Shown here: positions 48,376 through 57,570 of the stretch, one piece after another
How positions within the stretch are numbered: position 1 is the first letter of the stretch
Layout of the letters: each line of letters begins with the position of its first letter
NCBI RefSeq assembly: GCF_012933385.1
Contig: NZ_JABBPN010000012.1
Coordinates: 1 to 64,000 of the forward strand
Direction of reading: 5' to 3'
From: Paenibacillus lemnae
Lineage (GTDB): Bacteria > Bacillota > Bacilli > Paenibacillales > Paenibacillaceae
Length of the DNA stretch: 64,000 nucleotides
The notes under the pieces: generated by a model
What the model was told of the DNA's origin: nothing
The model's database searches: none
The model's input: the letters and a program-made list of their open reading frames with translations, nothing else
Translations under genes and position numbers: made by a program

Positions 48376-48795
48376 TTGAAGATATCGACAAAAGGAAGAT
48401 ACGGATTGACCATTATGATGGAGCTTGCAGCAAAATTTGGTGAAGGCCCAACATCGCTTAAGAGCATTGCCGAGAAAAACCAGCTGTCCGAGCATTATCT
48501 GGAGCAGCTCATAGCGCCTCTGCGCAATGCCGGACTGGTGAAAAGTGTCCGCGGTGCGTATGGCGGCTACATTCTCTCAAACGAGCCGGCGAGCATTACG
48601 GCAGGAGATGTCATCCGGGTGCTGGAAGGCCCGATTTCCCCCGTGGATTTCACAGAAGAAGATGATCCGGCCAAGCGTGACCTTTGGCTCCGGATCCGGG
48701 ACAGCATTGCCGAGGTGCTGGATTCGACAACACTGGATTACCTGATTAACTATCAAGAGCAGTCCGCAGCGGACAACTATATGTTCTACATCTAG
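48376..48795 (+). CDS. cymR: Rrf2-family regulator CymR
   Basis: 139 residues from TTG 48376 (GAGAGGTG upstream); this start gives the conserved KISTKGRYGLTIMMELA. Winged helix with SIAEKNQLSEHYLEQLIAPLR and VRGAYGGYIL. It contains no Cys, so it is not an Fe-S sensor like IscR; this agrees with CymR, the repressor of cysteine and sulfur metabolism that acts with CysK. Directly upstream of a cysteine desulfurase gene. Confidence 0.88.
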   Translation: MKISTKGRYGLTIMMELAAKFGEGPTSLKSIAEKNQLSEHYLEQLIAPLRNAGLVKSVRGAYGGYILSNEPASITAGDVIRVLEGPISPVDFTEEDDPAKRDLWLRIRDSIAEVLDSTTLDYLINYQEQSAADNYMFYI

Positions 48796-48805
48796 GGGCG
48801 CAGTG

Positions 48806-49954
48806 ATGAAGTCTATTTATTTGGATCATGCAGCCTCTACGCCGGTCCATCCAGAGGTCGCACAAACCATGATGGCCGTCATGACAGGCCGGTTTGGCAA
48901 TGCTTCGAGCGTACATGCTTACGGACGGGAAGCCAAGAAAATTGTAAACGGGGCGCGAGATGAAATGGCATCGCTTCTGAAATGCTCCGCAGATGAACTG
49001 ATTTTCACGTCCGGTGGTACGGAGAGCGACAATCTAGCATTATTTGGGGTAATGGAAGCAGCTGGTTTTAAAGGTAAACATGTTATTACCTCTTCCGTGG
49101 AACATCATGCTATACTGCATACTTGCCGTGAGCTGGAGCGCAGAGGATGTGAGGTGACGTATCTTCCCGTAGATCAGAGTGGCCGGGTTTCCTTGCAGGA
49201 CGTGGAGGCCAGTATCCGGGACAATACCGCATTGATTTCGATCATGTATGGCAATAATGAGGTGGGAACACTTCAGCCGATTGCCGAGATTGGGGAGATG
49301 GCCCGCAGCCGCGGAGTTATCATGCATACAGACGCGGTACAGGCTCTGGGATCAGAGGCGATCAGCTGCAGCAGCGACTTTCCGGTAGATATATGGAGCT
49401 TCTCAGCCCACAAGATTAATGGCCCTCAGGGAGTGGGAGCTCTTGTACAGCGTAAGGAGATCCCGCTAATGCCCCGGCAGTTCGGCGGACTGCAGGAGAA
49501 GAAACGGCGCGCGGGGACGGAGAATATGGCTGGAATTGCCGGATTCGCCAAGGCGGTTCATCTGGCGGTTCATGGATTGCAGGAGCGAAGAGGGCATCAT
49601 CTGCTGCTTCGGAATACACTGCTTACGGGCATTAACAGCGAAGCCGGAGAAGATGCATACATGATCAATGGCAGCTCAGATCACTTCCTGCCGCATATTC
49701 TGAATATCAGCTTTCCGGAAGTGCGCACAGAGACGATGCTGATGAATCTGGATATGGAGGGGATTGCGGCCGCGAGCGGCTCAGCCTGTACCTCAGGTTC
49801 ACTGGAAATTTCACATGTACTAAAAGCGATGAATCTTCCTGAAAATGTTTCTGCATCAGCGATTCGTTTTAGTTTTGGTTTGGGTAATACTACTCAGGAA
49901 ATGGAGTACGTATCTCAGAAAATTGGAACCATTCTTAAACGATTGCGTAGATAG
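48806..49954 (+). CDS. Cysteine desulfurase (NifS/IscS type)
   Basis: 382 residues. PLP enzyme: SGGTESDNLALFG, PLP lysine in WSFSAHKINGPQGVGAL, and catalytic Cys in ASGSACTSGSLE. ATG 48806 preceded by AGGGG. Starts 10 nt after cymR and is presumably autoregulated with it. Most likely the YrvO-type sulfur donor to MnmA, which is encoded divergently nearby. Confidence 0.95.
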   Translation: MKSIYLDHAASTPVHPEVAQTMMAVMTGRFGNASSVHAYGREAKKIVNGARDEMASLLKCSADELIFTSGGTESDNLALFGVMEAAGFKGKHVITSSVEHHAILHTCRELERRGCEVTYLPVDQSGRVSLQDVEASIRDNTALISIMYGNNEVGTLQPIAEIGEMARSRGVIMHTDAVQALGSEAISCSSDFPVDIWSFSAHKINGPQGVGALVQRKEIPLMPRQFGGLQEKKRRAGTENMAGIAGFAKAVHLAVHGLQERRGHHLLLRNTLLTGINSEAGEDAYMINGSSDHFLPHILNISFPEVRTETMLMNLDMEGIAAASGSACTSGSLEISHVLKAMNLPENVSASAIRFSFGLGNTTQEMEYVSQKIGTILKRLRR

Positions 49955-49969
49955 GAGGTATTCATCAGC

Positions 49970-50491
49970 ATGAAGCTCCAGGAGATGATTGGACTGTCTG
50001 TATTCGACGTGGAGAACGGCAAGGAAATCGGCAAAATCCACGATTTCATATTAGATGAAGAATGGAATATTATCGGGTTTGAACTGGAAGGGAAAACTCT
50101 TTTCTCATCGCATGTGAAAACCGTCTCATGGGACAACATCGAGGCTTACGGTGAAGATGCCGTTATGATCCGGAATGAAGAATCTATCGAGAAAACGGAT
50201 GCCGATCAAATACCTTTTACCTATCTGCTTGGGCGGCGGAAACTGAAAGATATGCAGGTGCTGACTGAGGAAGGGATGCTGCTAGGTCGAATTTCGGATG
50301 TTTATTTTGAGCAGGAACAGGGCAATAAAGTACTAGGACTCGAAATTTCAGACGGATTTGTAACGGATTTAATTGAAGGCCGGAGATGGCTGCCTTGCAC
50401 CTCGGAGATGAGTATTGGAGAAAGTGCCGTCATGGTGCCCTCGCTCAGCGAACAGCGATTGGAAAAAGCCATTAATTCTGTGAATGGATAG
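49970..50491 (+). CDS. PRC-barrel protein (YrrD-like)
   Basis: 173 residues with two PRC-barrel repeats: about 1-75 (IGLSVFDVENGKEIGKIHDF) and 85-165 (MQVLTEEGMLLGRISDVYF). Soluble, no catalytic motif; PRC barrels bind protein partners or RNA. Corresponds in position to yrrD. RBS AGGAGG. Confidence 0.85.
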   Translation: MKLQEMIGLSVFDVENGKEIGKIHDFILDEEWNIIGFELEGKTLFSSHVKTVSWDNIEAYGEDAVMIRNEESIEKTDADQIPFTYLLGRRKLKDMQVLTEEGMLLGRISDVYFEQEQGNKVLGLEISDGFVTDLIEGRRWLPCTSEMSIGESAVMVPSLSEQRLEKAINSVNG

Positions 50492-50503
50492 GGTGAGGTA
50501 AGG

Positions 50504-50716
50504 ATGATGAAATGTCCAAATTGCAGTTCCAAAGATATTGGTAAAATTGGTTCGCATCAGTTTTATTGCTGGGGATGCTTTATAGAATTAACCGTGAACG
50601 GTGAGAAAATGTCTGTTTATCAGGTGGAGGAAGACGGAACGCTCAGTTCTCTGGACGATCTGTTCTTCGGCGATGAGTTCCCGCAGGATTTTCCACAAAT
50701 CCATGCTTCCAACTGA
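50504..50716 (+). CDS. Small zinc-ribbon protein
   Basis: 70 residues. Two Cys-x2-Cys knuckles (C4/C7 and C22/C25) form a zinc ribbon; the acidic C-terminal half (DDLFFGDEFPQDFPQ) is unstructured. GGTGAGGTAAGG immediately upstream. Twelve nt after the PRC-barrel gene, so same operon. Function unknown. Confidence 0.75.
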   Translation: MMKCPNCSSKDIGKIGSHQFYCWGCFIELTVNGEKMSVYQVEEDGTLSSLDDLFFGDEFPQDFPQIHASN

Positions 50717-50739
50717 TGCATACATAACCTAGTTCCGAA

Positions 50740-50787
50740 AAAGGGTGCTGAAGCTGCGTGATGAACGCTTGCTGCAGCATCTTTTTT
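50740..50787 (+). terminator. Terminator after the zinc-ribbon gene
   Basis: GGGTGCTGAAGC pairs imperfectly with GCTGCAGCATCTT and is followed by six T. Confidence 0.75.
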
Positions 50788-50888
50788 GTTGCCGCGAATG
50801 ATCGTTATAATTGGCCCAAGAGATTAATTTCGATGGCCCGTACATATACTTACAGGGTAAGCCAGTTTCGAGAGGAGAGAAATGCCCT

Positions 50889-51953
50889 GTGGATCAACTG
50901 ACGGCAAACAAGTGGTTCCGGTTTCTGATCTGGCTGCTGCTGGGACTCATTGCTCTTTATTTTATCTGGCTGCTGCGGCCGTTATTTATGGATGTCTACC
51001 GTTTTTTAAAAGCAGTACTGGCTCCGTTCCTTATCGCCATGATCATATCCTATGTGCTGAACCCGATCGTCTGCATGCTTTCAGAGAGAAAGGTACCCAG
51101 GAGTATTGCGGTCCTGCTGATTTATGCCGTGTTCTTAACGTGCCTGGCGGTCATTGTAATCAACATGATTCCGATGCTGATTCGCCAGCTGGAAGAGCTG
51201 AATGAACATCTGCCGGAGTTTACGATGCATGCACAAAGCCTGATGAGCAGCCTGGACAGCAAACTCCTGCCTCCAGGTGTCCGGACAGGGATGAACAGCT
51301 GGCTGTATCATATGGAGACGCGTCTGGCGGGAAACATATCACAGTTCATGGACAATATTGGAGCTACCATCAGTGTGCTTTTTAATGTGCTGGTGGTTCC
51401 GTTTCTCATCTTTTATATATTAAAGGATTTTGATGTGTTTCAGCGTACAGCGGTTTCCTATCTGCCGCGCAGCCGAAGAAAATCAATCGTGACCTTGCTG
51501 CGGGAGATTGACACAGCATTAGGTAATTATGTAAGAGGGCAGTTTCTTGTATGTCTCATTATCGGTGTGTTTGCCTATATCGGTTACATGCTGATCGGTA
51601 TGCCATACGCGCTGCTGTTTGCCAGTATTGTCGCTGTCTTCAATATCGTCCCTTATGTAGGGCCGTTCTTTGGTGCCGCTCCTGCACTGCTCATGGCTTC
51701 GACGATCTCCTGGCGTATGATGCTTATGGTTGCCCTTGTGAATCTGGTCTGCCAGCTGCTGGAGAGCAATGTGATCTCGCCTCAGGTGGTTGGCCGAAAG
51801 CTGCATATGCACCCGCTTCTAATTATTTTTGCCCTGCTGGTAGGCGGGCAGCTGGCCGGAATGGTGGGATTGATTCTCGCGGTGCCGGTATTTGCGGTCA
51901 TCAAGGTTCTGCTGCAGCATTTTTTTGCCTATTATGTGCGCCGGAAAATCTGA
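50889..51953 (+). CDS. AI-2E-family transporter (YrrI-like)
   Basis: 354 residues from GTG 50889; AGGAG sits 11 nt upstream. An in-frame TTG at 50811 overlaps a TATAAT (50806) and would lie at or upstream of the transcription start. Eight helices with the family arrangement: FLKAVLAPFLIAMIISYVLN, a helical outer segment, then PYVGPFFGAAPALLMA and LLEILLVGGQLAG-like ending. Members export or exchange small solutes or ions; substrate unknown. As in Bacillus it precedes alaS. Confidence 0.85.
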   Translation: MDQLTANKWFRFLIWLLLGLIALYFIWLLRPLFMDVYRFLKAVLAPFLIAMIISYVLNPIVCMLSERKVPRSIAVLLIYAVFLTCLAVIVINMIPMLIRQLEELNEHLPEFTMHAQSLMSSLDSKLLPPGVRTGMNSWLYHMETRLAGNISQFMDNIGATISVLFNVLVVPFLIFYILKDFDVFQRTAVSYLPRSRRKSIVTLLREIDTALGNYVRGQFLVCLIIGVFAYIGYMLIGMPYALLFASIVAVFNIVPYVGPFFGAAPALLMASTISWRMMLMVALVNLVCQLLESNVISPQVVGRKLHMHPLLIIFALLVGGQLAGMVGLILAVPVFAVIKVLLQHFFAYYVRRKI

Positions 51954-51977
51954 TGAAAATCCTGTAGACTGCTTGCA

Positions 51978-52006
51978 TTGACATAACCTTTAGGCATGGA
52001 TATACT
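51978..52006 (+). promoter_or_regulatory. Promoter of alaS
   Basis: TTGACA (51978-51983), 17 bp, TATACT (52001-52006); expected start near 52013, just before the T-box Stem I. Confidence 0.9.
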
Positions 52007-52029
52007 TGAAAATATTAAGCGTGAATTAG

Positions 52030-52312
52030 AAGAAATCGATGAGGAAAAAAAGTAAGCGCGCGTATTCTTTCACAGAGAACAGGCTCCTTCGGACGTTGTG
52101 CCGATGGGTGGGAGAGCCTGAAAGGGTTGCATGCTGAAAGCTAATTTCCGAGTGTGAGACAAACCTCACCGGGTGGCGGCCGTTATCCCTGCTTACAAGG
52201 CGATCACTTGAGCCGTCATGACCGTTAGAAGTCTACAGTCAGATGTGCTTGGGAGATAACCAGGGTGGTACCGCGAGAACATCGTCCCTGATTTTATTCA
52301 GGGGCTTTTTTT
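52030..52312 (+). promoter_or_regulatory. T-box leader with Ala (GCT) specifier controlling alaS
   Basis: T-box AGGGTGGTACCGCGAG (52262-52277) followed by the terminator CCCTGA/TCAGGGG and a T run. At the base of Stem I, GGAAA (52043-52047) pairs with TTTCC (52145-52149), enclosing AGTA (52051-52054) and GAA-A-GCT (52136-52142): the specifier GCT reads Ala. TGGT in the T-box requires ACCA, matching discriminator A of tRNA-Ala. Confidence 0.93.
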
Positions 52313-52360
52313 ATTGTCCGGAACATTTCGGACTGCATATGAGATCTGGAGGCTAAATAT

Positions 52361-54985
52361 ATGAAAGCAAGTGAGATCCGCTCTAAATGGCTGGAGTTTT
52401 TTGCAGAAAAACAACATAAAATTGAACCCAGCGCGCCCCTCGTTCCCCATAACGATCCGTCGCTGCTGTGGATCAATGCGGGTATGGCACCCTTGAAAGC
52501 TTACTTTGACGGGCGGGTGAAGCCTGAGAATCCACGGATTGCCAACTCCCAGAAGTGTATCCGTACCAATGATATTGAAAATGTCGGCAAGACGCGCCGT
52601 CACCATACTTTTTTTGAAATGCTGGGTAACTTCTCGATTGGGGATTACTTCAAAGAAGAAGTCATTACCTGGGCATGGGAGTTCCTGACGGATCCGAAGT
52701 GGATCGGATTTGATGGTGAGCGCCTGTCTGTGACGGTGTATCCTGAAGATGAAGAAGCCTATGCATTGTGGAAAGACAAAATCGGACTGCCTGAGAGCCG
52801 AATTATCAAACTGGAAGATAATTTCTGGGATATTGGCGAAGGGCCTTGCGGTCCCTGCACGGAAATTTTCTATGACCGTGGCGAAGCCTATGGCAGTGAT
52901 ACTTCGGATCCGGAGCTGTACCCGGGCGGCGAGAATGAACGTTATCTGGAAGTGTGGAACCTTGTATTCTCGCAATTTAATCATAACAAGGACGGCAGCT
53001 ACACACCGCTTCCTAATAAAAATATTGATACCGGAGCTGGTCTTGAGCGCTTTGCATCCATTCTGCAGAATGTGGATTCCAACTTCGATACAGATCTGTT
53101 CCAGCCTATCATCCAGGAAACCGCAGCGATCGCCGGCGTGAAATATAATGAAAAAACGGAGTTTGATGTGGCGCTGAAAGTCATTGCTGACCATATCCGC
53201 ACCGTAGCATTCGCTGTGGGTGATGGTGTGCTTCCTTCCAACGAAGGACGCGGTTATGTCATCCGCCGCCTGCTCCGCCGTGCTGTACGATATGGCAAGG
53301 TACTGGGATTGGATAAACCTTTTATGTACACCTTGACGAAAACAGTCGGGGATATCATGGGGATGTACTATCCGGAAGTTGTGGAGAAGCGCGAATTTAT
53401 CGAAAAAGTGATTGCAACGGAAGAAGAACAGTTCCACAGAACGCTTTCCGATGGACTGAACATCCTGGCTGACATGAGTGCCAATGCACAAAAGCAGGGA
53501 CTTGCTCAGATCAGCGGAAGTGATGCGTTTAAATTGTACGATACGTACGGATTCCCGTTTGACTTGACGGAAGACTATGCTTCCGAGCATGGACTTACTG
53601 TGGACCGCTCAGGTTTTGATGAAGCGATGAAGGAACAGCGGGACCGCGCCCGTTCTGCACGTCAAGAAACCGAAAGTATGAAGGTTCAGGGAGGTGCTCT
53701 ATCGGATTTCACCACTGAAAGTGAATTTGTAGGGTATCAGGACACCACACATGAATCCAGGGTTATTGCGTTAGTTACCGAGGATGGATTTGTCGAGCAA
53801 GTGGGTGAAGGCCAGTCCTGTCAAGTGATTTTGGATGCAACCCCGTTCTATGCGGAAAGCGGCGGCCAGGTCAGTGACAAGGGAATACTGGAGGGTGACG
53901 GTGTACGGGCGAGAGTGGACGGTCTGTTCAAGGCCCCCCACGGACAGCATGTTCATCTGGTTACCGTGGAAAGCGGCGAGCTCAAAGTGAATATGACCGT
54001 AAAAGCCGAAGTAGCTCAAAGCCAGCGCCGGGATATTGTGAAAAACCATACGGCCACGCATCTGCTTCATAAAGCGCTTAAAGAAGTTCTCGGCGAACAT
54101 GTGAACCAGGCGGGTTCTTTGGTGGAACCTCAGCGTCTGCGTTTTGACTTCTCTCATTTTGGCAGCATCTCTCCTGAAGAACTCGCGGATATCGAGCAGC
54201 GTGTGAATGAGCAGATCTGGAGAGGATCAGCGGTCATTATTGAGAATAAATCGATTGACGAGGCGAAAGCCATGGGCGCAATGGCGCTCTTCGGCGAGAA
54301 GTACGGTGATGTGGTACGCGTGGTACAGGTGGGGGATTACAGCCTGGAACTTTGCGGAGGATGTCATGTGGGGAATACTTCGGAGATTGGCATCTTCAAG
54401 CTGGTGGGAGAAAGCGGTATTGGTTCAGGTGTCCGCCGGATTGAAGCCGTAACCGGACGTTATGCTTACAATTTTGCTGAAGCCCAGATCGAACTGCTCA
54501 AGCAGTCAGCGGGACTGCTGAAGAGCAGTGTTAACGATGTTCCCAAACGCATTGAAGCTCTTCAGCTTCAACTGAAAGACGTGCTTCGCCAGAATGAATC
54601 GCTGCAAGGTAAATTGAGTGCGATTGAAGCGGGGCAGCTGAGTGATCAGGTGATCACCGCAGGCAGTACCAAGCTGCTCGCGGCCGAAGTTCAGGCTGGC
54701 AGTATGGATACACTGCGCACGATAGCCGATGAACTGAAAGGCAAATTGAGCGATGCTGTTCTTGTGCTGGGAGCGGTTTCCGGTGACAAAGTGAATTTTG
54801 TCGTTGCTGTTCCTCAGGAATTGGTGAAGAAGGGACTTCATGCGGGCAAGCTGGTCAAAGAAGTAGCAGCTATTTGCGGCGGCGGCGGCGGCGGACGTCC
54901 TGATATGGCGCAAGCGGGAGGCAAAGATGCTTCGAAACTCAAGGAAGCATTAAAGCGTGCTGAGGAAATCGTTGGATCCCTCTAA
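52361..54985 (+). CDS. alaS: Alanyl-tRNA synthetase
   Basis: 874 residues, full length. Catalytic class II core ([29 protein letters not shown]-like region as [14 protein letters not shown]), editing domain zinc ligands in [11 protein letters not shown] and CGGCHV, and C-Ala region ending with the [17 protein letters not shown] glycine-rich motif. ATG follows the T-box with GAGATCTGGAGG upstream. Confidence 0.98.
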   Translation: MKASEIRSKWLEFFAEKQHKIEPSAPLVPHNDPSLLWINAGMAPLKAYFDGRVKPENPRIANSQKCIRTNDIENVGKTRRHHTFFEMLGNFSIGDYFKEEVITWAWEFLTDPKWIGFDGERLSVTVYPEDEEAYALWKDKIGLPESRIIKLEDNFWDIGEGPCGPCTEIFYDRGEAYGSDTSDPELYPGGENERYLEVWNLVFSQFNHNKDGSYTPLPNKNIDTGAGLERFASILQNVDSNFDTDLFQPIIQETAAIAGVKYNEKTEFDVALKVIADHIRTVAFAVGDGVLPSNEGRGYVIRRLLRRAVRYGKVLGLDKPFMYTLTKTVGDIMGMYYPEVVEKREFIEKVIATEEEQFHRTLSDGLNILADMSANAQKQGLAQISGSDAFKLYDTYGFPFDLTEDYASEHGLTVDRSGFDEAMKEQRDRARSARQETESMKVQGGALSDFTTESEFVGYQDTTHESRVIALVTEDGFVEQVGEGQSCQVILDATPFYAESGGQVSDKGILEGDGVRARVDGLFKAPHGQHVHLVTVESGELKVNMTVKAEVAQSQRRDIVKNHTATHLLHKALKEVLGEHVNQAGSLVEPQRLRFDFSHFGSISPEELADIEQRVNEQIWRGSAVIIENKSIDEAKAMGAMALFGEKYGDVVRVVQVGDYSLELCGGCHVGNTSEIGIFKLVGESGIGSGVRRIEAVTGRYAYNFAEAQIELLKQSAGLLKSSVNDVPKRIEALQLQLKDVLRQNESLQGKLSAIEAGQLSDQVITAGSTKLLAAEVQAGSMDTLRTIADELKGKLSDAVLVLGAVSGDKVNFVVAVPQELVKKGLHAGKLVKEVAAICGGGGGGRPDMAQAGGKDASKLKEALKRAEEIVGSL

Positions 54986-55110
54986 AATTTTACTCTTCGA
55001 TTTCCTAAGGTGGCCGCGGGTGTGGTATGATAGAATCAGATCAAGCTGGTAAATATATATTCGACGAAGCGTGTTCAGAACATGTTCTTTGAAGAAGGTA
55101 GGTGTCACAC

Positions 55111-55371
55111 ATGGACTCAATGGATAAGACAGTCAAGTTCAATGTAAAAGGTGATGAGGAGGAGGCTTCCGCCCGGGAAATAATGTTGTCGGTGTATGAC
55201 GCATTGATTGAAAAAGAGTATAACCCGATCAATCAGATTGTCGGCTATCTGCTCTCCGGGGACCCTGCTTATATACCTCGGCACAACAATGCCAGAAGCC
55301 TGATCGGCAAGAAAGAGCGAGATGAATTGATTGAAGAACTGGTCCGGTTCTACCTAGCCAGTCACCGTTAG
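55111..55371 (+). CDS. ireB: IreB-family regulatory phosphoprotein (YrzL/UPF0297)
   Basis: 86 residues from ATG 55111 (AAGGTAGGTG upstream; in-frame GTG 55102 less likely). [14 protein letters not shown] start with conserved Thr, then [19 protein letters not shown] and [17 protein letters not shown]. In Enterococcus IreB is a substrate of the PASTA kinase IreK and affects cephalosporin resistance. Located 10 nt before ruvX as in Bacillus. Confidence 0.92.
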   Translation: MDSMDKTVKFNVKGDEEEASAREIMLSVYDALIEKEYNPINQIVGYLLSGDPAYIPRHNNARSLIGKKERDELIEELVRFYLASHR

Positions 55372-55381
55372 GAGTGCAAGG

Positions 55382-55792
55382 ATGAAGATCATGGGATTGG
55401 ATTACGGGGACCGTCGAATCGGTGTGGCGCTCAGCGATGTGTTCGGGTGGACAGCTCAAGGGTTGGAAGTCATCGAACGGCGCGGAGAGAACACGGGTTT
55501 GGAACGGATTACCGCCTTGGTAAAAGAGTACGAGGTGAGTGAAATCGTGGTCGGCCTGCCCAAGAATATGAATGGCAGTATCGGTCCCCGGGGTGAAATC
55601 TGCATGGAATTCGCTGATCTGCTGCGAGAATCCCTGTGCTTACCTGTTCACCTTTGGGATGAGCGGCTATCCACCGTATCCGCTGAGCGGACACTGCTGG
55701 AGGCCGATGTCAGCCGGAAGAAGCGCAAGCAAGTCGTAGACAAGATGGCTGCAGGTTTGATTTTGCAAAACTACTTGGACTCTAAAAGGTAA
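55382..55792 (+). CDS. ruvX: Holliday junction resolvase-like RuvX (YqgF)
   Basis: 136 residues, RNase H fold: [15 protein letters not shown] (first Asp), [23 protein letters not shown] and a terminal [15 protein letters not shown]. Implicated in 16S rRNA 5' end processing and possibly junction resolution. Confidence 0.95.
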   Translation: MKIMGLDYGDRRIGVALSDVFGWTAQGLEVIERRGENTGLERITALVKEYEVSEIVVGLPKNMNGSIGPRGEICMEFADLLRESLCLPVHLWDERLSTVSAERTLLEADVSRKKRKQVVDKMAAGLILQNYLDSKR

Positions 55793-55810
55793 AGGTGAGG
55801 GTGATAACAG

Positions 55811-56119
55811 ATGACAAACGAACAAATCGGCATGGAAGAAGAACCGGAAATTATTTATATTCCAGATGACGAAGGTAATGAAGAAGAATTCGAAGTCATT
55901 ATGAAATTTGAAGTCGACGACTCTGACGCCAAGTATATGATGGTGGTTCCGGTGGAAGCAGCCGACGAAGAGACGGATGAGGTCTATGCTTTCCGTTATG
56001 AAGAAGATGGAGACGATCTCAAGCTGTACATGATTGAGGATGACGAGGAATGGAGTATCGTGGAAGAGACCTTCAACACCCTTGTTGAGCAGCTGGACGG
56101 GAGTCAGGACAATGACTGA
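55811..56119 (+). CDS. DUF1292 protein (YrzB-like)
   Basis: 102 residues, very acidic: IIYIPDDEGNEEEFEVIMKF and DDEEWSIVEETFNTL. Matches the DUF1292 family located after ruvX in Bacillales. Overlaps the next gene, also DUF1292, by 8 nt. Function unknown. Confidence 0.88.
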   Translation: MTNEQIGMEEEPEIIYIPDDEGNEEEFEVIMKFEVDDSDAKYMMVVPVEAADEETDEVYAFRYEEDGDDLKLYMIEDDEEWSIVEETFNTLVEQLDGSQDND

Positions 56120-56423
56120 GTTTTCTCTGGAGCAGGTCGTCTGGACTCAATCGCTGAGAGAAGCTTTTGGTGAAAGTGTCGAGCTGCAGGATGAGCAGGG
56201 ACAGAAGGAAATTTATGATATTGCAGCCGAGTTTGAAGTGGACGGCAGAGGTTATGCTATATTGGTGCAGCCGGACCGCAAGGACGAGGAATATGAAGTG
56301 CTTCGAATTGTAAAAAGTCCTGATGGTAGCCTGGAATTAGCGACCATTGATAATGACGAAGAGTGGGAGAACGTCTCAGAGCTGTATGATGAGCTGACGT
56401 TTCCTGAAGAAGACGAGTACTAA
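56112..56423 (+). CDS. Second DUF1292-type protein
   Basis: 103 residues from ATG 56112 (GGGAG eight bases upstream, inside the previous gene). YDIAAEFEVDGRGYAILVQ and the C-terminal DNDEEWENVSELYDELTF mirror the preceding protein, so this is a diverged tandem duplicate. B. subtilis has a single copy at this position as far as I know. Translationally coupled. Confidence 0.8.
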   Translation: MTEFSLEQVVWTQSLREAFGESVELQDEQGQKEIYDIAAEFEVDGRGYAILVQPDRKDEEYEVLRIVKSPDGSLELATIDNDEEWENVSELYDELTFPEEDEY

Positions 56424-56470
56424 AGAATACGTGCCCGGTAATACAGGCACAAATTCAATCAGTTCCAGGA

Positions 56471-56494
56471 AGGGCGGAGAAGTCCGCCCTTTTT
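56471..56494 (+). terminator. Terminator directly in front of mltG
   Basis: Perfect 8-bp stem AGGGCGGA/TCCGCCCT, loop GAAG, then TTTT. It ends 20 nt before the mltG ATG with no room for a promoter. Confidence 0.8.
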
Positions 56495-56514
56495 GGTATG
56501 GAGGAGACGACTTC

Positions 56515-57549
56515 ATGAAGAAACTGGCCATTGCGGCTCTCGTGCTGCTCTTGTTTGCCGGCGGTGCGGCTTGGTATGTGTGGGAAGGAATGAAGCCTGT
56601 AGAAGCTTCAGAGGAAGCGATTGAATTTACCATTCAGCCCGGAATGGGCACTTCAGGCATCGCTGAACTGTTAAAGAAAAAGGGAATTATTAAAGATGAT
56701 TTATTATTCAAAGGATACTTGAAGCTGAATAATGAGGGGAACCGTTTCATGGCAGGGACATATGAGACGTCACCGGGCATCACATATGATCAAATTATAA
56801 CCATGCTGAACAATGGGGAAGTCAAGCCTGCGGAAATGATTCGTTTCACTATACCAGAAGGGTTCACCGTGCTGCAGATGGCGGAGACCATTGCGAAGGA
56901 AAGTGGTTTGGATCGTGATGAACTACTGAGCCTGATGGATACAAACAGCGGCTGGGATTCTGAGTTAGCGAAACAAATTCCTGAACAAGCTGCGCTTCGC
57001 CATCATCTGGAAGGATATTTATTCCCGGCTACATATGAGCTGCCTAAAGATGTGACGGCAGAGACGGTCATTCAGACTATGCTGAGCCAGACCGATAAAC
57101 GTCTGGAGGAAATCACGGATTGGGAAACGCTGTTAGCACAAAGAGGGTTAACTTTGCATGAGCTGCTTACTGTAGCTTCGCTTGTCGAGCGGGAAGTGGT
57201 GGCAGATCAAGAGCGTGCGCTTGTGGCTGGCGTGATCTATAACCGGCTGGAGCAGGACATGAAGCTGGAAATTGATGCTACCGTCCAGTATCTGCTGGAT
57301 AAGCCGAAGGAACGTCTGCTCTATAAAGATCTGGAGGTTGAAAATCCGTACAACACATACCGGAATAAAGGACTGCCTCCGGGGCCTATTTCTAGTCCCA
57401 GTCTGGATTCGATAAAAGCTGCCCTGATGCCGGAAAAGTCTGATTATCTTTTCTATGTTACGAAAAAGGATGGCACGCAGGAACATTTATTTGCAAAGAC
57501 TTATAAAGAACATCTTAAAAATATTGAGATCAGCAAGAAAATGGAATAA
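56515..57549 (+). CDS. mltG: Endolytic murein transglycosylase MltG
   Basis: 344 residues from ATG 56515 (GGAGGAG 8 nt upstream). N-terminal transmembrane helix (LAIAALVLLLFAGGAAWYV), LysM-like subdomain, YceG core with LEGYLFPATYELP, catalytic Glu in LVEREV, and NPYNTYRNKGLPPGPISSPS. Cuts nascent glycan strands, setting their length. Position matches yrrL. Confidence 0.95.
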   Translation: MKKLAIAALVLLLFAGGAAWYVWEGMKPVEASEEAIEFTIQPGMGTSGIAELLKKKGIIKDDLLFKGYLKLNNEGNRFMAGTYETSPGITYDQIITMLNNGEVKPAEMIRFTIPEGFTVLQMAETIAKESGLDRDELLSLMDTNSGWDSELAKQIPEQAALRHHLEGYLFPATYELPKDVTAETVIQTMLSQTDKRLEEITDWETLLAQRGLTLHELLTVASLVEREVVADQERALVAGVIYNRLEQDMKLEIDATVQYLLDKPKERLLYKDLEVENPYNTYRNKGLPPGPISSPSLDSIKAALMPEKSDYLFYVTKKDGTQEHLFAKTYKEHLKNIEISKKME

Positions 57550-57570
57550 TAAGCAGTAGGAGGAAGAATC

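Noticed and set aside
50811..50888. N-terminal extension of the AI-2E transporter from TTG 50811.
   Set aside because: The TTG overlaps a TATAAT at 50806 and would precede the transcript start; AGGAG points to GTG 50889.
51996..52055. 19-codon ORF (MDILENIKREL...) before alaS.
   Set aside because: Its ATG lies between the -35 and -10 of the alaS promoter (TTGACA-17-TATACT), upstream of the transcript start; no ribosome site.
52298..53590. 430-codon antisense frame opposite alaS.
   Set aside because: Shadow of the GC-skewed third-position pattern of alaS; product rich in Cys/His/Phe with no motif.
54986..55110. Possible promoter between alaS and ireB (TATGAT near 55024).
   Set aside because: No acceptable -35 at 16-18 bp; left unannotated.
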